From contig CAZLZJ010000004.1 of the NCBI GenBank assembly GCA_964563975.1, positions 1-64,000 of the forward strand: a stretch of DNA of 64,000 nucleotides, in the 5' to 3' direction. The stretch's first letter is position 1; each line of letters opens with the position of its first letter. This document shows, piece after piece, positions 1-9,164 of the stretch. The position numbers were made by a program, and so were the translations under genes. The notes below the pieces were generated by a model that saw nothing but the letters and a program-made list of their open reading frames with translations, searched no databases and had not been told where the DNA came from. The stretch comes from JAAYJR01 sp964563975 (GTDB taxonomy: Bacteria > Bacteroidota > Bacteroidia > Bacteroidales > Prolixibacteraceae).

Positions 1-45
1 AAAATACAGGAGGAAAAAGTCGAAACAGTAGAAATGTCAACATAA
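1..45 (+). CDS. C-terminal end of an upstream gene, cut by the window edge
   Basis: Frame 1 is open from the first base to a TAA at 43-45 and would encode 14 residues ending VETVEMST. The composition is hydrophilic, like an ordinary protein tail. No function can be read from so little sequence. The following ~175 bases to the next gene are AT-rich with no convincing promoter box. Confidence 0.3.
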   Translation, partial: KIQEEKVETVEMST

Positions 46-221
46 TTTATGAACGGTCTACTAGTATCTTTCAGTTTATCATGTTTTCTAGCTTTTGAGA
101 ACATCGATTGAATTAGTAAAATACAAGTATAATCACTTGATTAACATATCAATTACCATTTTTAACATGATTTCAAACTACAAAATATTAATTCATTTTG
201 TTTAATTAAATGATTTAGATA

Positions 222-1145
222 GTGCCAAACATTTTAAAGTGCTTTTATTTGAAGATATCCAGATTGTTTCGTTCAGTTTGGATTAGTTTATTTCCGGATA
301 GTTACGCTTGTTATTTTTATGAGGTAGCATATGGAAAGAAATTGGATTTAAAAAATCCTAAAGATTATAATGAAAAGATACAATGGCTAAAGGTATATTC
401 AGACACCACACAATGGGCAGACCTGACTGATAAATTCAAAGTAAGAAATTACATTGACAAATGTGGCCTTAGTCACATGCTGGTCGATTTATATGGGGTA
501 TGGGAGAACGCCAACAAGATTGATTTCGATTCGCTACCAGAAAAGTTTGTTTTAAAAACGAACCATGGCTCCGGGAAAAATCTTCTTGTATATGACAAAA
601 GTAAGTTAGATGAAACAAATACCAAAATACTTTTAAATAGATGGTTAAATGAAAAATATGGATGTATGTCATTTCAACCTCATTATTGGAGTATCGAGCG
701 ACGTATTATTGCCGAAGAATTATTGGAGAATACTGACAGTCAAGATGTATCATCATCATTGATTGATTATAAGTTCTTTTGTTTTCACGGCGAACCCTAT
801 ATATTGAATGTGATTTCTGACCGAACAAATCAAACAATAGGAATAAACAGAAAATCTGCTGATTATTGTTATCGTGAGAATCTGTATGATCTTGACTGGA
901 ATATAGTAAAAGATGGATATCACAATTCCTTTCCAAAAGAACAATTGTCATCGATTCCCAAACCAAAGTGTTTTGAAGAAATGAAGTCTGTTTGTGAAAT
1001 TTTATCGCAGCCTTTTCCACAGGTCAGAGTAGATTTATATGAAGTAAACGGCAAAATTTATTTTGGTGAGCTCACATTCACCCCGGGTGAACTGGAAGAT
1101 TTTTCACCAGATTTACTCAAGCGTATGGGTGATAAAATTAACTGA
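222..1145 (+). CDS. TupA-like ATP-grasp protein, polysaccharide-associated
   Basis: A 307-residue protein of the TupA-like ATP-grasp family, cytosolic enzymes found in capsule and teichuronic acid loci. They are thought to modify or transfer sugars or amino groups with ATP; the exact reaction is not known. Visible family blocks are NPKDYNEKIQWLK (about 45-57), the nucleotide-loop-like KTNHGSGKN (112-120), DYKFFCFHGEP (182-192) and the metal-binding end RVDLYEVNGKIYFGELTFTPG (269-289; only the last part is diagnostic). The start is GTG: an in-frame TAG lies two codons upstream and no ATG fits better. The usual family tail after FTPG is short here. It stands first in the + strand exopolysaccharide run, about 50 bp before the Wza-like gene. 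Confidence 0.85.
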   Translation: MPNILKCFYLKISRLFRSVWISLFPDSYACYFYEVAYGKKLDLKNPKDYNEKIQWLKVYSDTTQWADLTDKFKVRNYIDKCGLSHMLVDLYGVWENANKIDFDSLPEKFVLKTNHGSGKNLLVYDKSKLDETNTKILLNRWLNEKYGCMSFQPHYWSIERRIIAEELLENTDSQDVSSSLIDYKFFCFHGEPYILNVISDRTNQTIGINRKSADYCYRENLYDLDWNIVKDGYHNSFPKEQLSSIPKPKCFEEMKSVCEILSQPFPQVRVDLYEVNGKIYFGELTFTPGELEDFSPDLLKRMGDKIN

Positions 1146-1194
1146 TTTTTTAATAATTCTTTTTCGTACTTTTATATTGTAAAATCAAGTTCTG

Positions 1195-1983
1195 ATGAAA
1201 AAACAACGAATATTTTCCCTGTTTTTAATATTCCTATTATTTAATTCATGCATAACTTATAAGAAGCTTACCTATCTAAAAGATCTGGGAAGGCTCGACA
1301 CTTTTCCCGTTTCGGATAAAGAGGAAATATTATCTTTTACTCCTACATCATATAGAATTTTACCGTATGATAATCTGTTTATTCGAGTAATAACTCCAGA
1401 TCCGCAATGGTCAGAAATTTTTAATGTTGGTTTGACAGGACAGGGTGGAACAGTAACTCAGGAAAGCGCAGGCTTGTTGGGCTATTCGGTAGATAATGAG
1501 GGTTATATAGAGATACCTTTTGTCGGGAAGATATTTGCGGCCGGAAGAACATTAGCTGATTTGAAAACAGAATTAGATACAACTTTCAAGCATTATGTAA
1601 CAGATGCAGCAATAACTATTAGATTGGTAAATAATTATGTTAGTCTTATAGGGGAACTGAGGAGTCCTGGAAGATATCTTCTCACAAAAGATCGAATAAA
1701 TATATTCGAAGCTCTGTCACTGGCAAATGATTTGAATGAATTCAGCAATCGACAAAAGGTTCAATTGATACGACCAACCCCATATGGTCCTGTAGTAAAA
1801 GAATTTTCACTTTCTGATCGTAGTATTCTGGCGTCTGAATTTTATTATGTAATGCCGAATGATATTATTTATGTTAAGCCTTTATCAGGTAGAATGTTTG
1901 CATATAACACTTCTATCTTAACATTATTTTTGAATACACTAACTACAACTATGTTAATTATGGGGTATTTTAGAATTCTTTAA
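1195..1983 (+). CDS. Wza-like polysaccharide export outer-membrane lipoprotein
   Basis: A 262-residue polysaccharide biosynthesis/export protein. A signal peptide ends in a lipobox (LFNSC, Cys19), so it is predicted to be lipidated and placed in the outer membrane. A PES-type N-terminal domain (YRILPYDNLFIRV, then DNEGYIEIPFVGKI) is followed by an SLBB-like segment (VSLIGELRSPGRYLL). The C-terminal hydrophobic stretch (about residues 238-260) is typical of the short Bacteroidota versions. With the Wzc-like kinase 189 bp downstream it would form the envelope-spanning export channel for the polymer. A second copy lies at 55241-56008 on the opposite strand, with the same architecture. Confidence 0.93.
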   Translation: MKKQRIFSLFLIFLLFNSCITYKKLTYLKDLGRLDTFPVSDKEEILSFTPTSYRILPYDNLFIRVITPDPQWSEIFNVGLTGQGGTVTQESAGLLGYSVDNEGYIEIPFVGKIFAAGRTLADLKTELDTTFKHYVTDAAITIRLVNNYVSLIGELRSPGRYLLTKDRINIFEALSLANDLNEFSNRQKVQLIRPTPYGPVVKEFSLSDRSILASEFYYVMPNDIIYVKPLSGRMFAYNTSILTLFLNTLTTTMLIMGYFRIL

Positions 1984-2172
1984 AAGTATTTAGTAAACGA
2001 AAATATCATATTTTAATAATACGCTAGTCTATAGTATTAATCTATATCTAAAATATACTGTGTTTGTGTTTTCTTTCATTTGTGAATTATTTTGGAACTA
2101 GATTGTACTGTTTAAAATCATTTTACATAGTATTTGAACATTTAAAGTTAATCTATTAGTAATACCGACTTT

Positions 2173-4542
2173 ATGTCTAAAAAAGATGCTAATCTCAAGT
2201 TTGCGCAACAAGATGTATTTGATCCTTATGTGATCCTATCTCTGATATTAAAAAACTGGTACTTCTTTTTAATAACGATTGCTATTTCCTTTTTTTGCGC
2301 TCGATTCTATATCAGGCACACAATGCCGGTGTATAGATCTTCTGTCTCAATACTTGTAAACGAAACAGAAGACAGACAGATAATGGATAATACAAGGCTT
2401 TTACAAGGACTTGGCCTACCCGGTGGAATGAGAAATCTTGAAAACCAGATTATGATCCTTAGATCAGCAACTTTAACAGAAAGAACTTTGAGCATTCTTC
2501 CATTTGAAATAGAGTATTATTTTAAAACCTTGCGTAATAAACTTCCCATTTATCCTGAAACTCCGGTGAAATTAATTTTCTATAAGGAGTATGCCCTTCC
2601 AAGAAATATTGAATTTTCTATTAGCTTTTTGGAGAACAAGAGATTTGTACTGGCATCAGAATGGAAAGGCTATGAATTAACAAAAGCAGCTTCTTTTGGC
2701 GATGATATTGAAGTCAATGGTTTACGTTTTCATGTTGAGTGTTTGGACAGTGAATGGCTTAAAGATAATAAAGATAAAAAATTGTACTTTATAATTCATT
2801 CTGCAGATAGATTAATAAACAGCTTCATCTCAAGGTTATATGTGGAAAAAGTAAACAAAGACGGATCTATTCTAAGAGTCAGTATGATTGGAACTAACAC
2901 GAACAAAGACACAGACTTTCTTAACAAACACATCGAAGGGTTTCAAGCTATGTCATTAGACAGAAAAAATCTGGAAGCTGAAAGAAGAATTGAATTTATA
3001 GATGATCAATTAGTTGGAATATCAGATTCTCTTCTGCTGACCGAGAACCGACTGCAACAGTTTCGTTCCTCTCATAGAGTAATGGATCTTTCAGCTCAGG
3101 GACAAGCAATAATAGGCCAGGCGACTCTTCTTGAGAATGAAAAAGCACGTCTTGAACTTGAAGCAAATTACTATGATTATCTAGCTGATTATCTGGTTAA
3201 AGAAACGATGGGTGAGATGCCTATCGTTCCAATAACTATGGGTATTTCTGACCCGGGCCTTTCAAGACTTGTAGATGAACTTGCAACGCTCCAGAGTCAG
3301 CTGGCAACAACGGGAGCAGGACAAAAGAATCCTCTGCAGAGAAGTTTGGAACAGCGAGTCCGAAGCGCTAAAGAATCGCTTCGGGAAACATTGAATGGAC
3401 TAAGAAGGGCAAATAGTTTGGCAAGATCAGAAAATCAACAGCAAATTAACCGTACAAATGCACAAGCTGCCGCATTACCTGTTACGGAAAGACAACTTTT
3501 AGGTATTGAAAGAAAATTTGAATTGAATAATGAACTCTATACTTTTTTACTTGAAACGAGAGCCGAACAGCAGATGCAAAAAGCTTCAAACAGGGCTGAT
3601 AGCGAAATTATTGATCCTGCAGATGCACGATTCAGCAACCTGGTTAAACCGATTCCTATGCGAATCAATTTGTTGGCGTTGACTGCAGGAATTGGAATCA
3701 CCTATTTAATCATTTTTCTGAATTTTATATTTAATAAGAAACTAAGTGAAGAGGATCTTCGACGGATAACAAATTTACCCGTTTTGGGTAATATACCCCA
3801 TAACAATGAGAAAACAACAAAAGTAGTTCTTGATCATCCAAAGTTATTTATTTCGGAAGCTTACCGTCAGTTAAGATCAAGAATGCAATTTTTTACAAAA
3901 GAAGTCGAGAAACCTGTCATTTTAGTAACTTCATCAATACCGGGAGAAGGAAAAACATTTACTGCAATTAATCTTTCATCTGCCTATAGTCTTTTGGGTA
4001 AAAAAACGATTCTTATTGGTTTCGACCTGAGGAAACCGAAAATTGCAAAGGATTTTAATCTCATGAATGAAAAGGGGGTTTCAACTTGGCTAATAGGGCA
4101 GGAGGAATTGGAAAATATGATACAAGAGACGAATTATGAAAACTTACATATAATTACCTCTGGCCCAATTCCCCCGAATCCTTCTGAACTTCTTGCCCTT
4201 GACAAAACTCAAAAATTGATTAACTTATTAAAAGAAGAGTACGATTGCATTATTATTGATGCACCTCCCCTGGGAATTGTATCAGATACAATCCGCTTAA
4301 TTTCGATGGCTGATGTTTGTATTCTAGTGGTACGACCAGGGCATTCATTAAGAGATATGTTTAAGAAAACAAACGATGAATTGATCGCAAGCGGTGTAAA
4401 AAGTTCAAGTATTGTGATAAATGATTCCAAATCAATGAAAAAACAATATAATTATGGAGAAATCTATGGTTATATTGATGAAAAGAATGGTATGCGAAAG
4501 CATTTTCTGAAAAGACACACGAAAGATGAAACAACTGTTTAA
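2173..4542 (+). CDS. Wzc-like co-polymerase and tyrosine autokinase
   Basis: A 789-residue inner-membrane chain-length/export regulator of the BY-kinase family. An N-terminal Wzz domain has a membrane segment near residues 28-47. A long periplasmic coiled-coil region (about 260-480) and a second membrane segment (about 497-520) follow. The cytosolic CpsD/CapB-type ATPase has Walker A SSIPGEGKT (587-595), Walker A' with DLRKP (Asp618) and Walker B CIIIDAPP (Asp696). The C-terminal tail carries a small tyrosine cluster (YNYGEIYGY), the expected autophosphorylation site. It acts with the Wza-like lipoprotein just upstream. The 189-bp spacer between them has no clear promoter box. Confidence 0.94.
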   Translation: MSKKDANLKFAQQDVFDPYVILSLILKNWYFFLITIAISFFCARFYIRHTMPVYRSSVSILVNETEDRQIMDNTRLLQGLGLPGGMRNLENQIMILRSATLTERTLSILPFEIEYYFKTLRNKLPIYPETPVKLIFYKEYALPRNIEFSISFLENKRFVLASEWKGYELTKAASFGDDIEVNGLRFHVECLDSEWLKDNKDKKLYFIIHSADRLINSFISRLYVEKVNKDGSILRVSMIGTNTNKDTDFLNKHIEGFQAMSLDRKNLEAERRIEFIDDQLVGISDSLLLTENRLQQFRSSHRVMDLSAQGQAIIGQATLLENEKARLELEANYYDYLADYLVKETMGEMPIVPITMGISDPGLSRLVDELATLQSQLATTGAGQKNPLQRSLEQRVRSAKESLRETLNGLRRANSLARSENQQQINRTNAQAAALPVTERQLLGIERKFELNNELYTFLLETRAEQQMQKASNRADSEIIDPADARFSNLVKPIPMRINLLALTAGIGITYLIIFLNFIFNKKLSEEDLRRITNLPVLGNIPHNNEKTTKVVLDHPKLFISEAYRQLRSRMQFFTKEVEKPVILVTSSIPGEGKTFTAINLSSAYSLLGKKTILIGFDLRKPKIAKDFNLMNEKGVSTWLIGQEELENMIQETNYENLHIITSGPIPPNPSELLALDKTQKLINLLKEEYDCIIIDAPPLGIVSDTIRLISMADVCILVVRPGHSLRDMFKKTNDELIASGVKSSSIVINDSKSMKKQYNYGEIYGYIDEKNGMRKHFLKRHTKDETTV

Positions 4543-4633
4543 AAGAAACGTTATTGAAATTATACATTATTGTTTTTAAAATACTGTCTGTCATGCTCAA
4601 GAAAAGTGTTATAATAATAACATTAACGATAAA

Positions 4634-4772
4634 ATGAGGATATTTAATTGTTTTGTAGATTTCTTTAAGGAGCCTCGCAATATTTTCAAATATTTATCAT
4701 TACAATGAAAAGAAATCTGACATATTCTATATTTCAGAAGGTTTTCCATTTTATGAAATAGCAAATGCTTAA
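4634..4772 (+). pseudogene. Possible decayed gene fragment between wzc-like and wzx
   Basis: An ATG at 4634 opens a short frame containing FKEPRNIFKYLSLQ, then stops at a TGA. A shifted frame continues with protein-like sequence (SDIFYISEGFPFYEIANA) to TAA at 4770-4772, and another frame is open to about 4855. The pattern fits a frameshifted, truncated gene of unknown family, but AT-rich chance frames cannot be excluded. The rest of the 325-base spacer (4543-4867) holds nothing else recognisable apart from the promoter-like box noted separately. Confidence 0.3.
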
Positions 4773-4849
4773 ATAATTTCAATCTGTTCTTATACATGAT
4801 TCTTTGGGAAATTGAAAATAATAATTATAACCAAATAGAATCATCGACT

Positions 4850-4857
4850 TAGATTTG
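4850..4857 (+). promoter_or_regulatory. Possible Bacteroidota -7 box (TAGATTTG)
   Basis: TAGATTTG matches the TAnnTTTG -7 consensus 10 bp before the wzx start. No TTG at the usual 19-21 bp distance upstream was found, and the leader would be almost absent, so this is weak. Confidence 0.25.
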
Positions 4858-4867
4858 CATTTCGTAT

Positions 4868-6361
4868 ATGGAGAATAAACCTATTTCCAGTAATTTTAAT
4901 CAGGCTGCATGGCTTACTTTAGGTAGTTTTAGCTCATATTCCTTGGCATTAATCAGCGCTGCTATCTTGTCGCGTTATTTTGATAAAGCTGAGTATGGGA
5001 CTTATAAACAAATTATTTATGTTTATGCTACTTTACAAACTGTTTTTACTGCAGGCTTACCGGGTGTATTTGCTTTTTTTATTCCACGCTTAAATAATGG
5101 ACAGGGGAAAAGATTGATTAATAGTGTAAACCGAATTTTTGTTTTATTGGGAGCTATATTCTCGCTCTTCCTTTTTTTTTCTTCGGGTTTACTGGCTGGG
5201 TTGTTAAAAAATTCAGAACTTGAAATTGGTTTAAAAATATTTTCTCCTTTCCCTTTGTTTACAATACCAGCTCTTGGTGTAGAAGGAATATATACAGCGT
5301 TAAGAAAAACAAAATCTATTGCTTTTTATCAGATAGCGACTAAGGCCCTAATGCTTTTCTGTATCATTTTTCCTGTGATAATATTCAAAGGATCATATCG
5401 CTCAGCAATTGTTGGTTGGGGTTTAGGTTCTTTGATTACTTTCATGATAGCTATGATTATGAAAAACAGACCTTTTGTAAAAATCAAAGAAGAATTAGTC
5501 CCAAATATGTACAAATCTATTTTTAATTATTCATTGCCTTTAATGGGGGCTAGTATTGTGGGTATGATTCTTCGTTCTGCAGATCAGTTTTTCATAAGCA
5601 GATATTATGGGGAAGTTATTTTTGCAGAGTTTTCAAATGGTTATATACCGCTTCCATTTGTAGGTATGATAACTGGCTCCGTAGCAAGTGTCTTGTTACC
5701 TTTATTATCAAAGGCTGAGTCAGAAGGAAATATGGGTGAGGCCTTTAATTCTTACAATAGGGCTGTAGTAAAAAGTATTTATCTTCTTTATCCTTTAATC
5801 TTTTTTTGTTTATTCTTTGCTAGAGATATAATGGTTTTTATATACGGGGCGCCTTATGAAATATCAAAGTCATATTTTCGTGTTTCGCTTATTAAAAGTG
5901 TGATCTCTGTATTTCCTTATTTGTCTGTAATACTTGCATTTGGAAAATCAAATGTATATTTTTTCGTTCACCTGATTTTTGCGATTATAATATGGCTTGT
6001 TGATTTCATTTTAGTAAAATTATTATTACCACCCATTGCCATAGCTTTGTCTTCCTCTTTGGTCGACGTATTTATGGCTATTTCAATTTTAGGATATATA
6101 AGGATAAAACATAACGTAATTCTCGCGCCATTTTCTCTTATAAAGCATATGTTCATCATAGGAATGCATGTTTCAATTATAGCCGGTATGCTATACTGTT
6201 TGAGAATTATATATATACCAACACTTAACTCTTTAGTTGTATTATTTATCTCAGGAATTACATTTTATGTCATTTTAATTTTAACGGGAAAAATCATTAA
6301 GATTGATTATGTGTCTGAGATAATTACCAGATTTCATACCATTATTAAATATGAAAAATGA
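4868..6361 (+). CDS. Wzx-type oligosaccharide flippase
   Basis: A 497-residue polytopic membrane protein of the polysaccharide transport (Wzx/MATE-like) superfamily. About 12-14 hydrophobic segments fill the sequence. The N-terminus (NQAAWLTLGSFSSYSLALISAAILS, of which only the pattern matters) is typical of flippases. A mid-protein stretch with LRSADQFFISRYYG resembles the conserved second-half helix start. It would move undecaprenyl-linked repeat units across the inner membrane for polymerisation by the EpsG-like protein at 10465-11742. The stop overlaps the next gene by 4 bp (ATGA), indicating translational coupling. Confidence 0.9.
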   Translation: MENKPISSNFNQAAWLTLGSFSSYSLALISAAILSRYFDKAEYGTYKQIIYVYATLQTVFTAGLPGVFAFFIPRLNNGQGKRLINSVNRIFVLLGAIFSLFLFFSSGLLAGLLKNSELEIGLKIFSPFPLFTIPALGVEGIYTALRKTKSIAFYQIATKALMLFCIIFPVIIFKGSYRSAIVGWGLGSLITFMIAMIMKNRPFVKIKEELVPNMYKSIFNYSLPLMGASIVGMILRSADQFFISRYYGEVIFAEFSNGYIPLPFVGMITGSVASVLLPLLSKAESEGNMGEAFNSYNRAVVKSIYLLYPLIFFCLFFARDIMVFIYGAPYEISKSYFRVSLIKSVISVFPYLSVILAFGKSNVYFFVHLIFAIIIWLVDFILVKLLLPPIAIALSSSLVDVFMAISILGYIRIKHNVILAPFSLIKHMFIIGMHVSIIAGMLYCLRIIYIPTLNSLVVLFISGITFYVILILTGKIIKIDYVSEIITRFHTIIKYEK

Positions 6362-7500
6362 TTAAAAATAACAATGGAAATGTAAGTATTTTATTTTGTG
6401 GTGATTTTATGGCAAATAATCCTAAGAGTATAATACTTAATGATGATTTCAGGAATATATTACTTACATGTGATGTAAGATGTATTAGTTTTGAAGGTCC
6501 TTTGCCCATAGGTCACCCTATAACAATAAAAGGAACCGCTGTTTTACCTCAATCATTTGATTCCCCAGATTGGTGTGAGGATAAAGGCTTTAATATTATT
6601 TCGTTTGCAAATAATCACACAGGAGATTTTGGTGAAATTGGAATAAAAAGAACAATAGAAGCTTTTAAAACAGCTTTGGTCATAGGCGCAGGTACTTGGG
6701 AAGAAGCGTTAATGATTAAGTCATTGGAAATAAATAATGTTAAGATTGGTTTTTTATCTGTGGCACAATGTGAATTAGGCATTCTTAATGATGTCTGGAT
6801 GAACAAGGATGCTTTGGGTTGTGCATGGATAAATTCACCTGGATTAAATAAAAAAATTAAAGAGGCAAAAGAATCTTTGGATTTTTTGATAGTCCTCTCA
6901 CATGCAGGAATAGAATACCATCCTATTCCTTTACCTGAATGGCGTGATAGATACAAGGAATTAATAGACTGGGGAGCAGATGCAATAATAGGAGGACATC
7001 CTCATGTTCCCCAAGGATGGGAAACATATAGGGGTAAACCAATTTTTTATAGTCTGGGAGACTTTTTTTTTGATATGAACCATAATAAAAAATACACAAA
7101 CAGTAGTCTATGTGTAATCCTACAACTAGAAAATAACAACCGGATTTCCCATAAAGTAATTAACTTGATTAAAACCGGAAACAAGATTATGATAGACAGA
7201 TCTAAAGGCATATTAGATCATAATTTTGAGATTTGCAATGTACTTAACAATCCAAAAGAATATATTGAAAAAGTAGATGAGATCTGTTTGTCTTTGTGGC
7301 ATTCTTATGAGGAAACTATGTTGATAGCTCTCAATTGTGATCGTACTTCTTTATCTATTAAGAATATAGCTAAATATTTGTTGCATACAATTACACGAAG
7401 GAAACCTGAATATCGTTATATCCTAAATTATTTAAGATGTGAAAGTCATCGGTTTGCAATTTCTAGAGCATTAAAGTTACTGACAGGAGTGAAAGTTTAA
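6358..7500 (+). CDS. CapA-family metallophosphatase-like protein
   Basis: A 380-residue CapA-family protein (calcineurin-like fold, dinuclear metal site), named after the poly-gamma-glutamate capsule system. Metal-site motifs visible are FCGDFMAN (Asp16), SFANNHTGD (Asn86-His87), VLSHAGIEY and the paired-histidine block IIGGHPHVPQ (about 214-223). No signal peptide is apparent, so it is probably cytosolic here. It overlaps wzx by 4 bp. CapA proteins occur in many polysaccharide loci without poly-glutamate genes, and no CapB/CapC ligase is seen in this window. A role in polymer modification or quality control is inferred. The operon is interrupted directly downstream by IS sequences. Confidence 0.85.
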   Translation: MIKNNNGNVSILFCGDFMANNPKSIILNDDFRNILLTCDVRCISFEGPLPIGHPITIKGTAVLPQSFDSPDWCEDKGFNIISFANNHTGDFGEIGIKRTIEAFKTALVIGAGTWEEALMIKSLEINNVKIGFLSVAQCELGILNDVWMNKDALGCAWINSPGLNKKIKEAKESLDFLIVLSHAGIEYHPIPLPEWRDRYKELIDWGADAIIGGHPHVPQGWETYRGKPIFYSLGDFFFDMNHNKKYTNSSLCVILQLENNNRISHKVINLIKTGNKIMIDRSKGILDHNFEICNVLNNPKEYIEKVDEICLSLWHSYEETMLIALNCDRTSLSIKNIAKYLLHTITRRKPEYRYILNYLRCESHRFAISRALKLLTGVKV

Positions 7501-7540
7501 GGTGGAGCTGTTATATTTCTCTGGACAGCAAGTTAGTTAA

Positions 7541-7959
7541 AATGCTTAATTAATGGAGATGAAGAAAAGTAATCGATTGATCCTTCAGCAAATCGTTAAA
7601 GGCAGTTCATACAACCATGTTAGCTTGGATGATTGCAATCAGAAACCATCACATTCCTCAGAAGCTGATTTTTCCATTCTGACCGCGACATTAAATATGC
7701 GTGCAATGAGTTTAAGAATCTGTTGGCTTCCTGTAAACAGGTAGAAAGAAGTATGAACTGCAAAGAAGATTGCGAGAATAATGCAGTGGCCGAAATCTTT
7801 TTAAAAACCCTCAAGGCCGAACATGTATATCATCAGGTATACAAAACTTTCAGGGAAGCCGAATTTTCAGTATTTGAATATATTGGGAAATGGTATGAAG
7901 TATTTAAAATACATACGGTAATAAAAACTTCAATTAGAAATAAAAAAAAGAAAATATAA
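7541..7959 (+). pseudogene. IS3-family transposase (OrfB) fossil
   Basis: Remnant of the DDE domain of an IS3-family transposase. One frame reads RKVID, then an in-frame TGA (7578-7580, where a Trp is usual), then SFSKSLKAVHTTMLAWMIA and IPQKLIF. An extra base near 7674 shifts the frame. The next frame continues HSDRDIKYACNEFKNLLAS, then NNAVAEIFLKTLKAE and FEYIGKWY, which are the hallmark C-terminal blocks of IS3 OrfB. The N-terminal half, OrfA and both inverted repeats are missing. The nonsense codon and frameshift show it is dead. It lies between capA and an intact IS630 element, so this point has taken insertions more than once. Confidence 0.8.
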
Positions 7960-7967
7960 ATCCACTA

Positions 7968-7994
7968 GTGTCATGTCAACCTGATATTGTCGGA
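7968..7994. repeat. IS630 terminal inverted repeat (one end)
   Basis: 27-bp terminal repeat beginning GTGTCATGTCAACC. It matches the other end in inverted orientation at 25 of 27 positions. The transposase stop codon (7976-7978) lies inside this repeat. Confidence 0.9.
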
Positions 7995-8641
7995 TAAAGT
8001 CTTTTTAACTTTACCCTGGCATCATCTGTTTTGAATTGCCAGTTTATTATTGATTTCTTATTGTTTCTATTTTGTTGCCAGGCGTTTACTTCACGTTTTA
8101 TTTTTGTTATGCTATCGATTCTTCGATTCAGGCATTGACCCATCAGTACGTTTAACTCTATTTCCGCCATATTCAACCAACTGCCATGCTTTGGTGTATA
8201 AATAAACTCAAACCGATCCCATATTCGTTTTGCCTCTGCCGGTTGAAATGTTTCATACAATGCTGATGGCTTATGAGTATTAAGGTTATCCATAACGAGC
8301 CTTATCTTTTTAGCTTTGGGATAATGTTTGTCAGCAATCTCTTTTATAAATTTAGCCCAGTCTTTTTTTGTTTTGCCTGGCAATACTTTTACGTAACGTT
8401 TGCCCTTCAAAGGTTCATTGGCCATAAAAATATTAGCCACGCCTTTTCTTTCATATTCATAATCCTCTCTTGCATCATGACCCGGTTTTCCGGCAATAGG
8501 AATGCGAGTTTGTTTTATCAACTGCTTGGGTGATTCATCCATGCATACTACTGGAAATGCTTCATCATACGAAGTTTTATATACATCCAACACCAATTCC
8601 ATATGTGCAACAAAATCACTGTTTTCAAGCGGTGGAATCAC
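7976..8641 (-). CDS. IS630 transposase, DDE catalytic part (OrfB)
   Basis: A 221-residue frame carrying the catalytic DDE domain: VVCMDE (first Asp), RLVMDNLNTH (second Asp) and TPKHGSWLNMAEIEL (final Glu). This frame is open upstream of its first ATG and overlaps the end of the OrfA frame. The natural protein is therefore probably a -1 frameshift fusion of about 382 residues, in which KKNEIKPWKVKRWV leads into IPPLENSDFV. All catalytic residues are present, so the element may still be active if frameshifting occurs. Confidence 0.88.
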   Translation of the reverse strand: MIPPLENSDFVAHMELVLDVYKTSYDEAFPVVCMDESPKQLIKQTRIPIAGKPGHDAREDYEYERKGVANIFMANEPLKGKRYVKVLPGKTKKDWAKFIKEIADKHYPKAKKIRLVMDNLNTHKPSALYETFQPAEAKRIWDRFEFIYTPKHGSWLNMAEIELNVLMGQCLNRRIDSITKIKREVNAWQQNRNNKKSIINWQFKTDDARVKLKRLYPTISG

Positions 8642-9123
8642 CCATCTTTTAACTTTCCACGGCTTGATTTCGTTTTTTTTAAAACCCGACGGACAGTTTC
8701 ATGCGAAATACTGTCGGTATATTTCATCTCAACCATTTTGTCAGCAAGAAGGCGAAGCGACCAACGTGCATACCCTTCAGGAGCCTGGCTGCAGCTAAGT
8801 GCTATTAAATGAGCTTCGAAGTCACCATCCGCTTTTTTCGGACCTTTTCTGGGATAGGGCTTCCTGTCCAAACATTCATCAAAGCCATCTTCTACAAAAC
8901 GTTGTTTGATACGCTCCACGGTCTTTGTGTTTATATGTAACACTTGTGCAATTTTCTCGTTTGACAACTTTTGACCCTCAGGGCTTTCATCTGAATTAAG
9001 AAGAATACAGGCATTACGATATTTTTGTGATGTGTGTTTACCTTTACCCAAAATAGTTTTAAGTTGCTCACGCTCTTCTTTTGTTAATGTAACCTTGTAT
9101 CTTATCATCTTTTTTGCCTGCAA
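8638..9123 (-). CDS. IS630 transposase, DNA-binding part (OrfA)
   Basis: A 161-residue frame with the N-terminal helix-turn-helix region of IS630 transposases (NEKIAQVLHINTKTVERIKQRF, about residues 55-76, recognition-helix pattern) and a second winged helix segment ending in SHETVRRVLKKTK. In the zero frame it stops soon after the A8 run (RGKLKDG). Read one base back at the A-run, it joins the catalytic frame. The start ATG is about 40 bp inside the terminal repeat. Confidence 0.85.
   Translation of the reverse strand: MQAKKMIRYKVTLTKEEREQLKTILGKGKHTSQKYRNACILLNSDESPEGQKLSNEKIAQVLHINTKTVERIKQRFVEDGFDECLDRKPYPRKGPKKADGDFEAHLIALSCSQAPEGYARWSLRLLADKMVEMKYTDSISHETVRRVLKKTKSSRGKLKDG
8671..8684 (-). 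promoter_or_regulatory. Slippery sequence for -1 frameshifting in the IS630 transposase
   Basis: On the - strand the zero-frame codons run GTT TTA AAA AAA ACG, with T4 followed by A8. This gives an A-AAA-AAA heptamer exactly where the OrfA and OrfB frames must be joined. A shift of -1 gives AAA AAA AAC GAA and continues into the conserved pre-catalytic sequence. A simple inactivating indel is the alternative. Confidence 0.6.
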
Positions 9124-9137
9124 TATACAAAATAAAA

Positions 9138-9164
9138 TCAGACAATATCAAGTTGACATGACAC
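9138..9164. repeat. IS630 terminal inverted repeat (other end)
   Basis: Reverse complement reads GTGTCATGTCAACTTG..., matching the repeat at 7968-7994 at 25 of 27 positions. It is followed directly by the duplicated TA. Confidence 0.9.

Noticed and set aside
222..1145. The TupA-like protein as a truncated pseudogene
   Set aside because: The tail is short, but the glycine loop and the acidic metal-binding block are both present.
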